Assembly (NCBI GenBank): GCA_027593305.1 | Contig: JAQCJA010000352.1 | Coordinates: forward strand, 1-5,386 | Reading direction: 5' to 3' | From: a bacterium | GTDB taxonomy: Bacteria; Latescibacterota; UBA2968; UBA8231 | DNA length: 5,386 nucleotides | Shown: positions 1-5,386 of the stretch, piece after piece | Position numbering within the stretch: the first letter of the stretch is position 1 | How the letters are laid out: each line of letters begins with the position of its first letter | Notes under the pieces: model-generated | The model's input: the letters and a program-made list of their open reading frames with translations, nothing else | The model's database searches: none | What the model was told of the DNA's origin: nothing | Translations under genes and position numbers: made by a program

Positions 1-207
1 TATGCTCTGGGCACGTTCACCGGCGCCTGGGTTGCCGCACGCGTCGGCGAACGACGGTTCTACGCCTTTCTTGTGGGCAGCATCATGACCATGGCGGGCA
101 TGGGCAATCTGCTGGCTGTACCCCATCCGCTGTGGTTCACCATTACCGGGACGCTGGTGTTCCTGCCCTCGGCGTGGCTGGCAAGTCGCCTCGCCAACTT
201 GGGCTGA
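1..207 (+). CDS. C-terminal part of a small membrane protein (5' end missing)
   Basis: The frame is open from the first base and ends in TGA at 205-207, giving 68 residues of a protein whose start lies outside the window. The visible part has two hydrophobic stretches, about residues 20-40 (YAFLVGSIMTMAGMGNLLAV) and 45-62 (WFTITGTLVFLPSAWLAS). They are separated by a short Pro/His-containing turn, with basic residues before the first (ARVGERR) and near the end (SRLA). This pattern indicates two transmembrane helices in the inner membrane. I do not recognise a catalytic or binding motif and cannot name a function. It ends nine bases before the next start on the same strand, so it is probably co-transcribed with the zinc-ribbon gene. 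The coding call is fairly safe; the role is unknown. Confidence 0.65.
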   Translation, partial: YALGTFTGAWVAARVGERRFYAFLVGSIMTMAGMGNLLAVPHPLWFTITGTLVFLPSAWLASRLANLG

Positions 208-216
208 AACGTCCCC

Positions 217-480
217 ATGGCGGACAAGATCCCCGCCGACGCACGCACGATCGCCATCCACTGCGGCCGCTGTCGAGCCCTGCTCTACAAGTACCGCAAA
301 GGTGGCAGTGGTAGCCTCGTCAAGGTGCGACCCGGTCGCATCGCCGAAGATCATACCGACGGCAGGCTGCACTGCCCGGGTTGCGGCCAACAGTTTGCCC
401 GGGAGGTGATGATGGGTGGCGGCCCGGCGTACAAGATCATCGGCGGCAAAGTCACGACGAAAGGGATGCGACGAAAATGA
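217..480 (+). CDS. Small zinc-ribbon protein, conserved hypothetical type
   Basis: This gene encodes 87 residues starting at ATG 217, nine bases after the previous stop. Two CxxC pairs, CGRC at residues 16-19 and CPGC at 53-56, form a four-cysteine zinc-ribbon that probably binds one Zn ion. Between them is a basic, glycine-rich segment (KYRKGGSGSLVKV, about 25-37). After them comes FAREVMMGGGPAYKIIGGKV. From memory, this arrangement (a knuckle followed by LLYKYRKGG, then CPxCGxxFAR and a PAxKIIGGKV-like tail) occurs in a family of short uncharacterised bacterial proteins. The length is normal for that type. The role could be nucleic-acid or protein binding, but the sequence does not show which. 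Its TGA overlaps the ATG of the dehydrogenase gene (ATGA, 477-480), which suggests translational coupling. I see no strong Shine-Dalgarno before ATG 217. Confidence 0.82.
   Translation: MADKIPADARTIAIHCGRCRALLYKYRKGGSGSLVKVRPGRIAEDHTDGRLHCPGCGQQFAREVMMGGGPAYKIIGGKVTTKGMRRK
461..466 (+). promoter_or_regulatory. Shine-Dalgarno for the dehydrogenase gene
   Basis: AAGGGA lies inside the end of the zinc-ribbon gene, ten bases before ATG 477. Together with the ATGA stop/start overlap it supports ATG 477 as the start rather than an upstream in-frame codon at 381, which would overlap the zinc-ribbon gene by 100 bases and add a non-family N-terminus. Confidence 0.5.
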
Positions 481-1763
481 CCGACCTGCCTGCTGCTGCC
501 CTCGGCCCGGTACGGGATGTCGATGTGCTCGTTGTGGGTGCGGGTGTGATCGGTGTCTGCAGCGCCTGGTACCTGCGGCAGGCGGGCGCCCGTGTCGTGC
601 TCATCGACCGTGGCCAGGTTTGTTCGGGCGCATCCTACGGCAACGCCGGCCTCATCGTCCCGAGTCACAGCGTACCTCTCGCCGAGCCAGCCGCTCTGGC
701 GCACGGACTGCGCTGGCTGTTCCGGCGGGACAGCCCCTTCTATATCAAACCCCGATTCGATGCCGATCTGGCACGCTGGCTGTGGCGCTTCCGGCGTGCC
801 GCCACACCCGCCCGTGTGGCGCAGGTCATCCCGGTGCTGCGCGACCTGCACCTGGCCAGTCGCGCCCTCTATGCCGGGTTTGCTGCCGCCGGCCTCGACT
901 TCGGCTACGGCGAATGCGGCAGATTGCTGGTATGTGACACGGCCGCCGGTATGGCAGCGGCCGTCGCCGAAGGGCACCATATGCACGGCGCCGGATTGCT
1001 GGTGGATGAACTGGACGCCGCCGCCGTCGGGCGCGCCCTCGGCGGCCTGTCTGTTGCGTGTGTCGGCGGCGTCAGGTATCAGCAGGATGCCCACCTCGAT
1101 CCAGGCCGTTTCGTCCGCCACCTGGCCCGGCGGGCACAGGAAGCGGGGGTTGAGATCATCGAATCGGCAGAGGTCCTTCGCCTCGGCAGCCGCCGTCGCG
1201 CCGTAACCATCGTCGACACGACACGTGGCGCCTTCCGGCCGGGGCAGCTTGTACTGGCCGCCGGCTCCTGGAGCCCGCTTGTTGCTGCCGGCCTCAGCCT
1301 CGATCTGCCGATCCAGCCGGCCAAAGGCTACTCGATCGAGATCGAAGCTCCGGCGGACACGCCCGACATGCCGTTCATGCTGACGGAAGCGAAAGTTGCC
1401 GTGACACCCCTCGGCCAGGGACGGCTGCGGTTCGCCGGTACGCTGGAACTGGCAGGCCTGGATCTGTCCGTCAATCGCCGCCGGGTCGACGCCATCATGC
1501 AGGCCGTGCCCCGCTACCTGCCCACGTGGAACCCTGCCACTATGCAGGTGCACGAAGTCTGGCGCGGACTGCGCCCGTGTACCCCCGATGGGCTGGCCAT
1601 TCTCGGTCGGCCGCGGGCCTGGGACAACGTCGTTCTCGCCGCCGGCCACGCCATGATCGGCATGTCCCTGGGACCGGTGACGGGGCAGCTTGTGGGTCAG
1701 ATCGTCGCGGGCCAGGCGCCCGCATTTGATCTGCGTCTGCTCGACCCGGATCGCTTCCATTGA
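477..1763 (+). CDS. FAD-dependent D-amino-acid dehydrogenase-like oxidoreductase (DadA/DAO family)
   Basis: The product has 428 residues, usual for DadA-type enzymes. These oxidise D-amino acids (or related amines) to imino acids, which hydrolyse to 2-oxo acids, and pass electrons to the respiratory chain from the cytoplasmic face of the membrane. The N-terminus carries the Rossmann dinucleotide motif GAGVIG (21-26), with the acidic residue ending the second strand at D44. SYGNAGLIVPSHSVPLAEP (53-71) follows, as in this family. The second FAD motif, LAAGSWSP, is at 260-267. The C-terminus holds RGLRPCTPDGLAILG (363-377) and GHAMIGMSLGPVTG (390-403), which close the FAD site. There is no lipoprotein signal. 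Substrate cannot be read from sequence: alanine-type D-amino acids, D-hydroxyproline-like compounds or another amine are all possible. No alanine racemase (dadX) is next to it, so I do not give the symbol dadA. It overlaps the zinc-ribbon stop and precedes the SGNH gene by 19 bases. Confidence 0.88.
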   Translation: MTDLPAAALGPVRDVDVLVVGAGVIGVCSAWYLRQAGARVVLIDRGQVCSGASYGNAGLIVPSHSVPLAEPAALAHGLRWLFRRDSPFYIKPRFDADLARWLWRFRRAATPARVAQVIPVLRDLHLASRALYAGFAAAGLDFGYGECGRLLVCDTAAGMAAAVAEGHHMHGAGLLVDELDAAAVGRALGGLSVACVGGVRYQQDAHLDPGRFVRHLARRAQEAGVEIIESAEVLRLGSRRRAVTIVDTTRGAFRPGQLVLAAGSWSPLVAAGLSLDLPIQPAKGYSIEIEAPADTPDMPFMLTEAKVAVTPLGQGRLRFAGTLELAGLDLSVNRRRVDAIMQAVPRYLPTWNPATMQVHEVWRGLRPCTPDGLAILGRPRAWDNVVLAAGHAMIGMSLGPVTGQLVGQIVAGQAPAFDLRLLDPDRFH

Positions 1764-1782
1764 ACCCCGGATCCTGCCTGCC

Positions 1783-2970
1783 GTGCGTTCCCTGAAAACA
1801 GCTGCCGGCGTGTTGGCTGTGATCGCAGTCTGTCTGCTCTCGGGCGAACTGGCCCTGCGTGCCGCTGGCGCCCTGTGGGCACCGGCGAGCGTGCTGGTGT
1901 CGCATCACCGGATCCACGACGAAGATCTCGGCTGGCGGCTGAATCCGGACTATCCCGATATCGATGCCTGGGGTTTCCGCAACCAGAGCGTACCGACCCA
2001 GGTGGATATCGTCGTCCTGGGGGATTCGCAGTCCTACGGCTATGGCGTCGCCCCGGAGCTCTCCTGGCCGCGGCAGCTGACGGCACTTTCGGGGTGGTCC
2101 ACATACACCATCGCCTGTTCGGGCTACAGCCCGGTGCATGGTCTGGCCATCTGGGATGATGTCGTGTCGCTGCAACCCAGGATCATCATTGCGGCCGTCT
2201 ATGCCGGCAACGATCTGTACGACTCGTTCGATCTGGTCTACGGTCATGGCCAATTGCCCCGTCTGCGCACGAAGAACGACCAGCGGCAGGCGCAGATCGC
2301 CGTGCGGGAGGCTTCCGGTCGACTGGGGGAGCAGGCCCGCATGGTCACTCGGATGGGTCGACAACCATGGCCGCTGCGTGATTTCCTGCGCGATCACTCC
2401 GCCCTGTTTCACTTCATCCACCACGTCACCAATGGCTCCGCCGCCCTGGCCGGACGGCTGCAGGACTCGTGGCAATCGGCCCGGGCCTACGCCCTGCTGC
2501 ACCCGGATTATCTCTACCCCCACGATGGCGGCGCCGGATCGCGTACGACCCTGACCATCGCCAAGCGATTGCTGCCTCTGGATACGAGCGACCCGCGCAT
2601 CGAGGAAGGGCTGCACGTGACGTTGGGCGCTCTGCGGGAGATGGCTCAACGCGCGACGACGGCAGGTGCGCGCCTCGTTATTGTGTGGCTCCCGACGAAG
2701 GAACTGGTCTTTGCCCCGGGCCTGGACACGCCGGCCGTGCCACAGTTGAATCAGCTCATCGCCGCCGAAACACACGTGCAGCAGCAGGTGCGCGATACCG
2801 CAGCCGATCTCGGCGTGACCCGCATCGACGCCTTGCCGGCCCTGCGCCACAGTCTCAGTCTGGGGGAGGGGCCGTACCCGGAAAGTGCCGATGGCCACCC
2901 CACCGCCGTCGGCTACGCACAAATCGCGCGCGTCGTCGCCGCGGCGCTGCCGGCGCGTGATCAGTTGTAG
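1783..2970 (+). CDS. Membrane-anchored SGNH/GDSL-type hydrolase or O-acyl esterase
   Basis: From GTG 1783 this gives 395 residues. That start yields a basic N-terminus (MRSLK) followed by a hydrophobic segment (about 7-25), a signal anchor or signal peptide placing the domain outside the cytoplasm. An upstream in-frame TTG at 1690 would overlap the dehydrogenase by 74 bases and add a polar, arginine-rich leader, so I prefer GTG, although no clear Shine-Dalgarno precedes it. The SGNH blocks are in order: nucleophile motif VVLGDSQSYGYGV (77-89; Ser82), Gly114 in CSGYSP (block II), YAGNDLYD (140-147; Asn143, block III), and DGHPTAVGY (370-378; His372, block V). The segment before the domain (DEDLGWRLNPDYPDIDAWGFRN, 46-67) is the usual lead-in of secreted SGNH proteins. 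Family members remove or transfer acyl groups on carbohydrates or lipids; the substrate here is unknown. The usual Asp three residues before the catalytic His is only two before it (D370). Confidence 0.78.
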   Translation: MRSLKTAAGVLAVIAVCLLSGELALRAAGALWAPASVLVSHHRIHDEDLGWRLNPDYPDIDAWGFRNQSVPTQVDIVVLGDSQSYGYGVAPELSWPRQLTALSGWSTYTIACSGYSPVHGLAIWDDVVSLQPRIIIAAVYAGNDLYDSFDLVYGHGQLPRLRTKNDQRQAQIAVREASGRLGEQARMVTRMGRQPWPLRDFLRDHSALFHFIHHVTNGSAALAGRLQDSWQSARAYALLHPDYLYPHDGGAGSRTTLTIAKRLLPLDTSDPRIEEGLHVTLGALREMAQRATTAGARLVIVWLPTKELVFAPGLDTPAVPQLNQLIAAETHVQQQVRDTAADLGVTRIDALPALRHSLSLGEGPYPESADGHPTAVGYAQIARVVAAALPARDQL

Positions 2971-3051
2971 AGGGTCCCATGCCTGTGTATTTTGCGGCCC
3001 CGTCCGACTCTCTCACTCATTGGCAGGCAAATCACAGGAGCGATTCTCCCT
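2971..3051 (+). other. Intergenic gap between hydrolase and lactonase genes
   Basis: This 81-base stretch is the only sizeable non-coding gap. It holds the lactonase Shine-Dalgarno near its 3' end. I find no convincing sigma-70 promoter: the best -10-like match (TGTATT at 2986-2991) has a poor -35 partner at the wrong distance. There is no GC-rich hairpin followed by a T run, so no clear intrinsic terminator. A promoter for a lactonase-aldolase-Rid unit could sit here but is not shown by the sequence. Confidence 0.5.
3036..3040 (+). promoter_or_regulatory. Shine-Dalgarno for the lactonase gene
   Basis: AGGAG lies 11 bases before ATG 3052, slightly long but workable. It supports ATG 3052 over an in-frame TTG at 2992, which lacks a Shine-Dalgarno and would add a basic leader not expected for this cytoplasmic family. 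Confidence 0.55.
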
Positions 3052-4116
3052 ATGGCTGACCGACAACTGCTCTACATCGGCAATTACACCAAGGGAGCCG
3101 ATGCCGCCATCTACCACGCCGAAGTCGACACGGCATCCGGAGCCCTCCGGCAGCTCGGCAAGACGAAGTGTGAGGATGCGCCGTCCTATCTCAGCCTGCA
3201 CCCTTCGGGCAATTATCTCTACGCCGTCTCCGAGGTGAACACCCACGCTGGGGGCGGCGCCGTCAGCGCCTTCGCCATCGACGCGGATTCGGGCGATCTG
3301 ACCTTCCTGAACCTGCAGCCCACGGGCGGCTCGCCCTGTCACAATACCGTCGATTCGTCCGGACGTTTTGTCCTGAGTGCCAATTACGGAGGCGGCAGTG
3401 TCGCCGTGCATCCCATCGCCGATGACGGCAGCCTCGGGCAGATGTCTGATTTCCGCCAGCACGAGGGATCCAGCGTCAATCCTCAGCGGCAGGAGGGCCC
3501 GCACGCACACTCGATCAACGTCGATCCCGGCAATCGTTTCGCCTTCTGTGCCGACCTCGGCCTCGACCGGGTCATCGTCTACGGTCTGGATCTCGACGCG
3601 GGCAAGCTGCAGGATCACAGCGTCGTGGCCGTCACCGGCGGCGCCGGGCCACGCCACTTTGCCGTGCATCCGCGCCGGCAACAGGCGTACGTCATCAATG
3701 AGATCAGCAATACCATCACAGCCTTCAACTGGGACGAGACGGCAGGTACGTTGACCCAGATCCAGGAGCTCTCGACGGTCCCTGATGACTGCAGCGGCAC
3801 GACACACACAGCCGATATCCACATCACGCCGGACGGTCGGTATCTGTACGGATCGAATCGCGGCCACGATTCGATCGCCATGTACGCCATCGACGGCGCC
3901 GGCCGGCTCACCGGACTCGGACATCAACCCGTGCCGGCCAATCCGCGCAACTTCGTGGTCTCTGCCGACGGGGCGTATCTCTACTCGGGCGGTGCCAGGG
4001 ACAACACGATCCCGGTTTTCCATATCGGCGACGATGGCCTGCTGACAGCTACAGGCAACTGCCTGGAAACGCCGTCGCCGGTGTGCCTGAAATTTCTCCC
4101 TCAATCGCGGAGGTAG
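3052..4116 (+). CDS. Lactonase, 6-phosphogluconolactonase (YbhE/Pgl) beta-propeller family
   Basis: The product has 354 residues (E. coli Pgl/YbhE has 331). The family forms a seven-bladed beta-propeller; known members hydrolyse 6-phosphogluconolactone to 6-phosphogluconate, and relatives act on other lactones or as muconate cyclases. The N-terminus LLYIGNYT (6-13) has no signal peptide, so it is cytoplasmic. Repeated blade-like units such as LHPSGNYLYAVSE (49-61), DSSGRFVLSANYGGGSV (101-117) and SADGAYLYSGG (304-314) run through it. The most diagnostic segments match the E. coli protein closely: GAGPRHFAVHP (197-207) with VINE (214-217), and ADIHITPDGRYLY (254-266) with Arg270. EGPHAHS (148-154) is also typical. 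No glucose-6-phosphate dehydrogenase or edd/eda genes are nearby; the aldolase starts four bases after its stop. The physiological lactone may therefore not be the pentose-phosphate intermediate, so no symbol is given. Confidence 0.88.
   Translation: MADRQLLYIGNYTKGADAAIYHAEVDTASGALRQLGKTKCEDAPSYLSLHPSGNYLYAVSEVNTHAGGGAVSAFAIDADSGDLTFLNLQPTGGSPCHNTVDSSGRFVLSANYGGGSVAVHPIADDGSLGQMSDFRQHEGSSVNPQRQEGPHAHSINVDPGNRFAFCADLGLDRVIVYGLDLDAGKLQDHSVVAVTGGAGPRHFAVHPRRQQAYVINEISNTITAFNWDETAGTLTQIQELSTVPDDCSGTTHTADIHITPDGRYLYGSNRGHDSIAMYAIDGAGRLTGLGHQPVPANPRNFVVSADGAYLYSGGARDNTIPVFHIGDDGLLTATGNCLETPSPVCLKFLPQSRR
4109..4113 (+). promoter_or_regulatory. Strong Shine-Dalgarno deciding the aldolase start
   Basis: GGAGG (followed by T) is a perfect match to the anti-Shine-Dalgarno. 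It lies at the very end of the lactonase gene and is separated by seven bases from the ATC at 4121, the best spacing for initiation there. It is four bases from the tandem ATC at 4118, which is too close to be favoured, and 115 bases from the first in-frame ATG (4229). Confidence 0.75.
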
Positions 4117-4120
4117 CATC

Positions 4121-4906
4121 ATCCGACCGAACAAGATTCGCCAGCTGCTCGATGACGGGAAGCCGACCATCGGAACCCATGTACACACAACATGGCCCAA
4201 CATCGTCGAGGTTCTCGCCCTGACTGGCATGTATGACTACGTCGAGTTTGTCGCCGAGTACGGCGCCTACGATCTCCATGCCTTTGACGATTTCTGCCGC
4301 GCCGCCGAACTGCACGATCTGGGTACGATGATCAAGGTCGAGCAGGATCCCCGTGCGTGGATCGCCTCGCGTGCCATCGGTTCCGGCTTCCAGTCGGTGT
4401 TGTTCTCCGATCCACGCAACGTCGCCGACGCCCAGGAGTGTGTTGCCATTGCCCGGCCGGAAACACCGGAAGATGGCGGCACGTATGGCGTGGCAACACG
4501 GCGCTTTACATACATGGGCTACGGGGGTGGCCCCGAATATGTGCAGGCCCTGCGCGATATCGTTGTGGTGCTGATGATCGAGAAGAAGGGAGCCGTCGAG
4601 TCACTCGATGAGATTCTCGCGGTCCCGGGCATCGATATGATTCAGTGGGGACCGTCCGATTACTCCATGAGCATCGGTAAAGCGGGCCAGGGCGGCTCCG
4701 CCGAGATCAAGGCGGTGGAAAAGCGCGTCATCGAAGCCTGCCTGGCGGCGGGGGTGCCACCCCGCGTCGAGATCAACACACCCGATGCGGCCAAGCACTA
4801 CCTGGACATGGGTGTGCGCCATTTCTGCATGGCGACGGACATCAACATCCTGCATGGCTGGTGGAAAACCAACGGCGAGCAACTGCGTCGCGCCGTGGAA
4901 GAGTGA
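4121..4906 (+). CDS. HpcH/HpaI-family aldolase with apparent ATC start codon
   Basis: With ATC 4121 as initiator the product is 261 residues, a normal length for this class II aldolase family, which cleaves 4-hydroxy-2-oxo acids to pyruvate (or a related 2-oxo acid) and an aldehyde. The first in-frame ATG (4229) would drop 36 residues including the first barrel strand (TIGTHV, 16-21) and its helix; no GTG or TTG lies between. Homologues I recall begin M-(R/K)-P-N-K, matching RPNK right after ATC 4121. Against E. coli HpaI, the metal ligands Glu149 and Asp175 correspond to E154 (LMIEKKGA) and D180 (WGPSDYSMSIG). The catalytic His45 position is Tyr47 (AEYGAYD) and the Arg70 position is Lys72 (MIKVEQDP). 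Fold and metal site are thus kept, while the exact reaction is uncertain. No signal peptide; cytoplasmic. The gene is coupled to the lactonase (four-base gap) and to the Rid gene (GTGA overlap). The ATC could also be a sequencing error for ATG. Confidence 0.85.
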   Translation: MRPNKIRQLLDDGKPTIGTHVHTTWPNIVEVLALTGMYDYVEFVAEYGAYDLHAFDDFCRAAELHDLGTMIKVEQDPRAWIASRAIGSGFQSVLFSDPRNVADAQECVAIARPETPEDGGTYGVATRRFTYMGYGGGPEYVQALRDIVVVLMIEKKGAVESLDEILAVPGIDMIQWGPSDYSMSIGKAGQGGSAEIKAVEKRVIEACLAAGVPPRVEINTPDAAKHYLDMGVRHFCMATDINILHGWWKTNGEQLRRAVEE

Positions 4907-5334
4907 GCGACGGATTTCGCCCTGACGCATGCCAACGCGTCACCTCGACAGCTCCCTGGGAGGCACAGGTCGGCTACTGTCGCGCCCTTCGTGTCGGTGA
5001 CCATATCCACGTGAGCGGCACGGCGCCGGTCGCGCCGGACGGCAGTGTCTATGCGCCCGGTGACGGCACCGGGCAGGCGCGCCGCTGTCTCGAGATCATT
5101 GCCACCGCCCTTGCGGAGCTGGGTGCCGGCCTTGAAAACGTGGTCCGAACTCGCATGTATGTCACCGACATCTCACGCTGGCAGGAATTTGGCCGTGCCC
5201 ACGCCGAAGCTTTTGGCGCACATCCGCCGGCGACTTCGATGGTCCAGGTGGCGGCGCTGATCGATCCGCAGATGCTGATCGAGATCGAGGCGGAGGCGAT
5301 GGTAGCATCTCCGGCCGCACCATTGTCATGTTGA
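4903..5334 (+). CDS. Rid-family protein (YjgF/YER057c/UK114) lacking the imine-deaminase arginine
   Basis: From GTG 4903, which overlaps the aldolase stop (GTGA), the product has 143 residues, a little longer than the roughly 130 typical of the family. No ATG lies upstream of the conserved core, and an earlier GTG at 4861 adds a non-family leader. Family signatures are GYCRALRVGDHIHVSGTAPV (24-43), QARRCLEIIATALAELGAGLENVVRTRMYVTD (58-89) and MVQVAALIDPQMLIEIEAEAMV (113-134). Rid proteins are cytoplasmic trimers with active sites between subunits; RidA hydrolyses reactive enamine/imine intermediates to 2-oxo acids using a conserved Arg (Arg105 in the enterobacterial protein). Here that position, in PPATSMVQV (108-116), is Thr111. 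The protein therefore belongs to the Rid groups without this Arg, whose activity differs or is unknown. Co-location with an amino-acid dehydrogenase and an aldolase suggests a role on an intermediate of that pathway. The last ten residues (ASPAAPLSC) look like a variable tail. Confidence 0.9.
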   Translation: MSDGFRPDACQRVTSTAPWEAQVGYCRALRVGDHIHVSGTAPVAPDGSVYAPGDGTGQARRCLEIIATALAELGAGLENVVRTRMYVTDISRWQEFGRAHAEAFGAHPPATSMVQVAALIDPQMLIEIEAEAMVASPAAPLSC

Positions 5335-5336
5335 AA

Positions 5337-5386
5337 ATGCGCCTTATGGACGCCTGGGTTCGTGGTACGCACCCGTGGTGTGGCTG
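5337..5386 (+). CDS. Possible start of a further gene, running off the window
   Basis: After the Rid stop at 5334, an ATG at 5337 opens a frame with no stop to the end of the window, giving only 16 complete codons (MRLMDAWVRGTHPWCG). An in-frame ATG at 5328, overlapping the Rid stop, and another at 5346 are alternative starts. Same strand and close spacing would suit the next gene of the operon, but there is no visible Shine-Dalgarno and the other two forward frames are also open over these few bases. I do not recognise the peptide. Confidence 0.25.
   Translation, partial: MRLMDAWVRGTHPWCG

Noticed and set aside
351..1760. Long open frame on the minus strand (over 460 codons) opposite the dehydrogenase
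   Set aside because: It mirrors the gene in a GC-rich region where antisense stops are rare. Its translation has no recognisable motif, while the + strand frame has full FAD signatures.
477..1763. Naming the dehydrogenase as a hydroxyproline-pathway enzyme
   Set aside because: No hydroxyproline epimerase, deaminase or ketoglutarate-semialdehyde dehydrogenase gene is in the window, and the sequence alone does not fix the substrate.
1540..2922. Long minus-strand open frame opposite the SGNH hydrolase
   Set aside because: It is low-complexity, Arg/Gly/Gln-rich and crosses a gene boundary on the other strand. The + strand frame carries ordered SGNH blocks.
2965..2991. Possible sigma-70 promoter (TTGTAG ... 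TGTATT)
   Set aside because: The -10 matches four of six bases, the -35 is weak and the spacer is about 15 bases. This is not better than chance.
3013..4230. Minus-strand open frame of about 400 codons opposite the lactonase
   Set aside because: It is a shadow of a clearly identified propeller protein and has no family features of its own.
4229..4906. ATG 4229 as the aldolase start (225 residues)
   Set aside because: It removes the first strand and helix of the barrel and has no nearby Shine-Dalgarno, whereas the upstream codons match the family and sit behind GGAGG.
1..5386. Window length equals that of the phiX174 genome
   Set aside because: The content is GC-rich bacterial metabolic genes, with no phage gene recognised, so the length match is a coincidence.

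Overview
The window is GC-rich bacterial DNA with a strong G/C preference at codon third positions. Every supported gene lies on the + strand and gaps are very short. The repertoire (a DadA-type flavoprotein, a YbhE-type lactonase, an HpaI-like aldolase, a Rid protein and a small zinc-ribbon protein) fits a proteobacterium, but nothing here fixes the taxon. No RNA gene, mobile element, CRISPR array, phage gene or convincing terminator is visible.

Layout. 1-207 is the C-terminal end of a small membrane protein. 217-480 is an 87-residue zinc-ribbon protein whose stop overlaps the start of the next gene (ATGA). 477-1763 is a FAD-dependent D-amino-acid dehydrogenase-like oxidoreductase. 1783-2970 is a membrane-anchored SGNH-type hydrolase. 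After the only real gap (81 bases) comes 3052-4116, a seven-bladed-propeller lactonase of the 6-phosphogluconolactonase family. It is followed by 4121-4906, an HpcH/HpaI-family aldolase that seems to start at an ATC codon, then 4903-5334, a Rid-family protein overlapping the aldolase stop by four bases. A further reading frame may begin at about 5337 and run off the end.

The genes look like one or two co-transcribed units. Lactonase, aldolase and Rid protein form a tight block, and the dehydrogenase upstream makes the kind of imino-acid product that Rid proteins are often linked to. One reading is a catabolic route in which an amino or hydroxy acid is oxidised to a 2-oxo acid and cleaved by the aldolase, with the lactonase feeding in a sugar-acid lactone. 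This is inference: the substrate is unknown. Both the aldolase and the Rid protein lack residues needed for the textbook activities of their families (His/Arg replaced by Tyr/Lys in the aldolase; the imine-deaminase Arg replaced by Thr in the Rid protein), so these subfamilies may do different chemistry. The altered active sites and the ATC start are the most notable features of the window.
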